Shown: positions 59,656 through 64,000 of the stretch, piece by piece
How the letters are laid out: every line of letters begins with the position of its first letter
How positions within the stretch are numbered: the stretch's first letter is position 1
NCBI GenBank assembly: GCA_026874595.1
Contig: CM049309.1
Coordinates: 67,438,926-67,502,925, forward strand
Origin: Sipunculus nudus
Taxonomy: Eukaryota; Annelida; Sipuncula; Golfingiida; Sipunculidae
Direction: 5' to 3'
Length of the DNA stretch: 64,000 bases
Notes under the pieces: generated by a model
Told to the model about the DNA's origin: nothing
Seen by the model: only the letters and a program-made list of their open reading frames with translations
Databases searched by the model: none
Program-made: the position numbers and the translations under genes

Positions 59656-60529
59656 GTTTAAATAAGGGCTGTAAAAGTTTGGTAGTGCACTACACGACAG
59701 AGCATTAACACTACAAAAGTTATGCCTGTAGATTGTGTGTTTCAGATGTATCATCAGTGATTCTTGACAAGTACTCCCAAAGCATACAAGCACTTTACTG
59801 GCAGCCTCATACAGTCATTAATTTCTGATGATGACATTCTGGTATTGACCTTTGACCCAAACATGAATGAACAGAAGAACCATACTTAGCTTGATGTTTC
59901 TGTCAAACAGGATATTGGAAAACTTGTAGCCTCAGTGATCATTATTTTATACTGTAGGAAATAATTGGCAGTGTTACTGTTGTTGATGGGTACTTATGGT
60001 GTTACAGGTAATAACCACACTGTATCTAACCAATTAAGATGAGGAAAATATCAAATGTATTAACAAATGATCAATTTTCAGGTACTTGCTTGTGCACACT
60101 GTGTCTTTATAAATTCAATGCGACATATTCTTTGATACAAAAGTCAGAATTCAGAGCACAGAAATTATATGCATACATATTTATGTAAAAACAAAATTTA
60201 GAGCAAACCGCTTTAGATAAGTATTATTAAGGCTACAGTAAATGTTACTTTGAAATTAGTAGAAATTTGACCTTCAAGAAACAATGTAGGCCAACTCCAA
60301 ACAGACTCCTGATGTTGTCAGCTGATTAAGTAGACTGAGATACTTTCATAATGCTGAGAACATTGGTCAGTAAAAAGTACAAAGCAGCAATTTTATATCA
60401 TGTCCTTGCCCGATCTTAAATGTACCATAGGGTCGAGGGAACACAGTCCTCATCTGCTATAAAGGGGCTACCCCAAGTGGACCAAGATGATTACGCCATA
60501 GCACGGAGGAACAGATAATGTGAAAGAAG
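59656..60529. other. Downstream sequence without recognised gene
   Basis: AT-rich, no element ends or family-like frame. It may include further 3' UTR if the first poly(A) signal is not used. Confidence 0.35.
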
Positions 60530-60990
60530 AATTGAACATTACAGGAACTAAACAGCTAAACCAAGAAGACAATCTACAGCCCACAGGGAACGGTAATTTA
60601 GAGGCCAAAGGGAGCCAGTCAAAAACAGCAGCCCAGAGAAACTAGAACAGTAATAGCCAAGTAAAAGATAATCAATGAGAAAAAATACAGGTAAAGGGAA
60701 ACCCTTAACCACAGACTACAGTTACTAAACATGGCAAAGAAATGAGAAGAAAACCAGGGAGAAAAAAAGCCAAAGGAAAGCCATCAACCACAAACCAGAG
60801 GTACTAAAGCTTCGAAACCAAAGACAGGTATGGCACCAAGGACTAAGAATACAAAAGGGGACACTTCAACCAATTTAAAACCAAGTAAGGTCGATGAAAC
60901 TAAATATGATATATCTATGAGAAATACAGCTTACCAGCTGACCTAAATCTAAAACAAAAAACTTGAGGACCAACAAAACGGAGATTTGTG
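60530..60990 (+). other. Purine-rich, T-poor stretch
   Basis: About 450 bases strongly skewed to A with G and C, few T, and stops in all frames. 'CCACAGACTACAGTTACTAAA' (about 60709) and 'CCACAAACCAGAGGTACTAAA' (about 60788) are alike, which points to old tandem duplication. No gene is recognised. Confidence 0.4.
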
Positions 60991-61539
60991 TTTTCGAAAA
61001 GGATATAAATTTAGCTCAGTCCTAAGGAACAAAACGAAGATTCATGTTATCATAGAGAATCTACAACCAAACCACAGATCCAGGTGAATGAATCTGGAAT
61101 ACAAGCGGTGTACTTGGAGCAACAGCAGCAATATACATAGGTCTATATCCGATGAGCTTAGAGAATAAATAAAACCCTCGAGGATCAAATGAGAAACTTA
61201 TGGTCTGAAGGAACCAAAAACGGTCTTGTATAATGGTACCTAAATGAGAAACAGGTATACGTTGTAGAAAATCTGTTGTAAAATATGGATAAATCCGCTA
61301 TTAAAATCTCAGTCTGCTGTAGCTTAGGTCTTTGTTGAATGCTTTCTGGGATACGTGACGCATTACATGTTGAAAAATGGTTTATAAAAATATGTACATT
61401 TCTCCTGATTTTATGTGCTGCCAACAGGATCACACATTTCTGAAGCAGAATAAAACTATGAAACATGATTCTTGTTGTCATTCTTTTCAAGGTTATTAGT
61501 CTCATCAAGGTAATTGCAATGGAATATATATATTGTTAT

Positions 61540-61640
61540 GAGGTGCATGTAAAATCGGACCGAACTGTCCCGCTGGTGACGTGCGACATGGGTTCAAAAC
61601 CTGGATCGGCCGAATATTTTCTCATGAACAAAATTAATTT
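61540..61640 (+). mobile_element. Possible tRNA-like SINE head
   Basis: GGGTTCAAAACCTGGATCGGCC at about 61592 resembles a B box, followed by GAATATTTTCTCATGAAC. No clear A box; low confidence. Confidence 0.25.
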
Positions 61641-62076
61641 TTGCATCTGCTTGGTCTGTCCCATTTTTCTGGATCCAAATATGCACCATTATCTAATGTG
61701 CTTCCCTGTACCATGTCTCCACGGTTTCATGTAAACCAAAATGTTTACGTTACAAATTGGGGCTCCTTCGGGATTACGCCCAAGTTTTGGAATGGTAATT
61801 TTTAAGTAATCAGGTGATTTCCGCCACCTAGTTCACCTAAATACATGGTCTGTTGACGGTAATTATTTCTTTTTGCTTCTGATATTATCATGTGCGTTTA
61901 GATGAAAAATCAAATTCAGACACGGAGAGAGATGGGATTAGGACGTGATCTCTATACGCCCTGTTCCCAAGGTGCCATGGCTCTTGCAGATTTTTAACAC
62001 GTACTGCTATATTGCCGGCCTACAGGTACGGAAGCGTATTGCTGCCACCTGGTAAAAGAAAAATAAATTATTTATC

Positions 62077-62149
62077 TCGTACGTACGACATACTTTCTCG
62101 TACGTAAGACAATATCTCGTACGTACGACATATTATCTCGAACGTACGA
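62077..62149. repeat. Tandem repeat of a 12-bp perfect palindrome
   Basis: TCGTACGTACGA at 62077 and 62117, with one-base variants at 62098 and 62138; spacing 21, 19, 21. Each is joined by ACATA..TATC words. Confidence 0.8.
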
Positions 62150-63179
62150 CATAATAAATCTTACGGATCTGATTCATAGACTAGACAACATGCCAACAGA
62201 TATATGTATAAGCAATATGTATATATGTTAAATAATATATGTTTTCACATTAACTATATATACAACATCTCCACCTCCTTACAAACCGCTGGACCACCGC
62301 AGAAACCAACACACATATCTCATTTTATAGTATATATTAAAATGCTATTTGATTCACATTTTTTTGTGTGCCCAGGTTTCTGTAATATTTAAAGCAAGCG
62401 AAATATACATCAAATCGTTGTCTGACAGTCATATACAGAACTCTCATTTTAAGACAGGTGATTAAATAATGTTAGCAGTATATGATGTTATAATAGTGAG
62501 CCTGTCATAATATTAATAAGAAACAAATCTTGCCTTTGCCAAACTGAAACTACTTTTTGGAGAAAGAAGGGTTCGGACAAGAGGTACTGCTCCCAAAATA
62601 CTGCCTGATTTTAAGTAATTGAGAATGGATATTTGTTGGGCAGGATTCTAATATTCTAAACTGATCTTTCTAAGAACTAGAGTTATACATAACGCATCGT
62701 GTAGTTGATCTTTTGAACCATTTAATGCATATACAGCCATTGATATGATTGGTGGGTAGCTGAACAGACAACAATCCATTTAATGGGGTACGTACAATTT
62801 TTATTTTGAACAAAATTATAAAAAAAAAATATATTAAAAACTATCATTCATGGACGTGCGATTAATCTGTGACAGAAGAATATGAAATTCTTAAATAAGT
62901 CTTAACCTAATATGTCAGGCTGAAGTGGTGTTAAAATCTGCACCTGAGATTTGTCTCATTTGCGGATTGGTATAAGATCTTGTATGTGGTACATGTACGT
63001 GTAACTTGCCCTTCTGTAAACGGAATGAAATTCAACTTATAGTCCATAGGCCAGAGCAGATATTGGTACCACCCAGGGTGGCAAAACTTAAGCAGGTTTT
63101 TCTTAAAGGTCTAAGCCTGTAGATGATATTTTAGTATGATAACTGAGTGGTAGCTTAGTCTGTTATCCATTATTAAATG
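62150..63179. other. No gene seen
   Basis: AT-rich unique sequence after the TCGTACGTACGA array; no motif recognised. Confidence 0.4.
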
Positions 63180-63770
63180 TTATGATCAAGGTGAAGAATT
63201 TAAACTTTGGGCTGCATCGCCTTTTCCACAGTAATTATTTAATAACTTCATGAATACAAAAGATATCATAACAAATATGGTCTCAACAGATAGCTAAGAC
63301 CCAGGGCTTTCTGACAGTATGTCAAATGTGGCAGTTATATACAATTGCCATCAGTGGGAGATACTAATATTTACCCCTACCCCATATAATTTGCTGAAAA
63401 ATTGGTATTTTTATTAATTTATTTAAAGGAACTTATGACATTTTCGCTTTTGTCATTTATTCTTTGATTTAATCTTAGGTACCAGCCTGGTTTTCCTAGT
63501 CTCTTTTTAATAATTTTGGACATTCAGGCTAACACTTTAATGAAGTATGATTGACCCTATATGAAAAGTTAACCTTCGAGCTGCAGCGACTTTTCCACAG
63601 TATTTAGTTAATAACTTCAAGAATACAAAAGATATCATAACAAATTTGGTTTTAGTAGATAGCTAAGACCCAGGGCTTTCTGAGAGTGTGTCAAATGTGG
63701 CAGTTAAATATATTTATCATCAGTGGCAGATATTAATATTTACCCTTACCCCTTAAAACTGTTGAAAATT
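63180..63770 (+). repeat. 366-bp direct duplication (two units)
   Basis: 'CTTTTCCACAGTA', 'ATACAAAAGATATCATAACA', 'TAGCTAAGACCCAGGGCTTT', 'GTCAAATGTGGCAGTTA' recur in order from about 63207 and about 63573. No coding frame survives in either unit. Confidence 0.75.
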
Positions 63771-63912
63771 CTATATTTTTATTGTCACCTACTTATACGG
63801 AACACCATGCTTGTTTTATTATTAATTTTTAAGTGTATGATAGTTTGCTTGGGAGTGTGCTGAACGAATATTTTTATATTTTAGGGGGTATTGGAGGAAA
63901 CCGGCCCAATTT

Positions 63913-64000
63913 ATAGTCAACTTGTGAGCTCATGCGATGGTGCGGCGTCTTCTAACTGGCATCCACCGTATGTAAACCTATGCCATCTCCCAAATCATCA
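63913..64000 (+). mobile_element. Family B element, copy 4 (cut by window end)
   Basis: ATAGTCAACTTGTGAGCTCA then TGCGATGGTGCGGCGTC matches the family B head with several changes. Only the first 88 bases are in view. Confidence 0.6.

Overview
The window is a stretch of AT-rich animal nuclear DNA. It carries one split protein-coding gene and a very heavy load of short, non-autonomous mobile elements. The pattern of introns and repeats suggests a marine invertebrate. The repeats recall those of molluscs and other lophotrochozoans, but this is an impression from memory and the species cannot be fixed from the sequence. I see no rRNA, no convincing functional tRNA gene, no CRISPR array and no viral or bacterial operon. 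No reverse transcriptase or transposase frame is intact.

The gene lies on the + strand, with coding exons from 24932 to 58860. Seven exons join in phase (112+123+230+180+201+112+374 bases) into a 443-residue alpha-arrestin (arrestin domain-containing protein). It most resembles the invertebrate 'ARRDC 17-like' branch. The first coding exon probably begins at an acceptor near 24848, so a non-coding leader exon should lie upstream. Intron 1 is 21.3 kb; the others are 0.8 to 4.8 kb.

Layout: 1-24.8 kb is upstream or 5' intronic sequence with repeats. 25.0-46.4 kb is intron 1, made largely of repeats, including a nested stack at 34.3-40.8 kb. 46.4-58.9 kb holds exons 2 to 7 with element-filled introns. 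58.9-64 kb is 3' UTR and downstream sequence with minor repeats.

Four repeat families, here called A, B, C and D, make up roughly a third of the window by hand-drawn boundaries. They differ in sequence but share one plan. An 11-12 bp motif at the left end recurs inverted near the right end. A small hairpin follows in most copies, then a CTAG, CTGG or CTTG end against a T run. The interior often holds tandem repeats. This is the plan known for Helentron-derived non-autonomous rolling-circle elements. Family A carries arrays of a 278-bp unit divided by a GGTGGCGCCACC palindrome at alternating spacings of about 149 and 129 bp. Other elements include several small TIR elements, two or three tRNA-derived SINEs, and assorted minisatellites.
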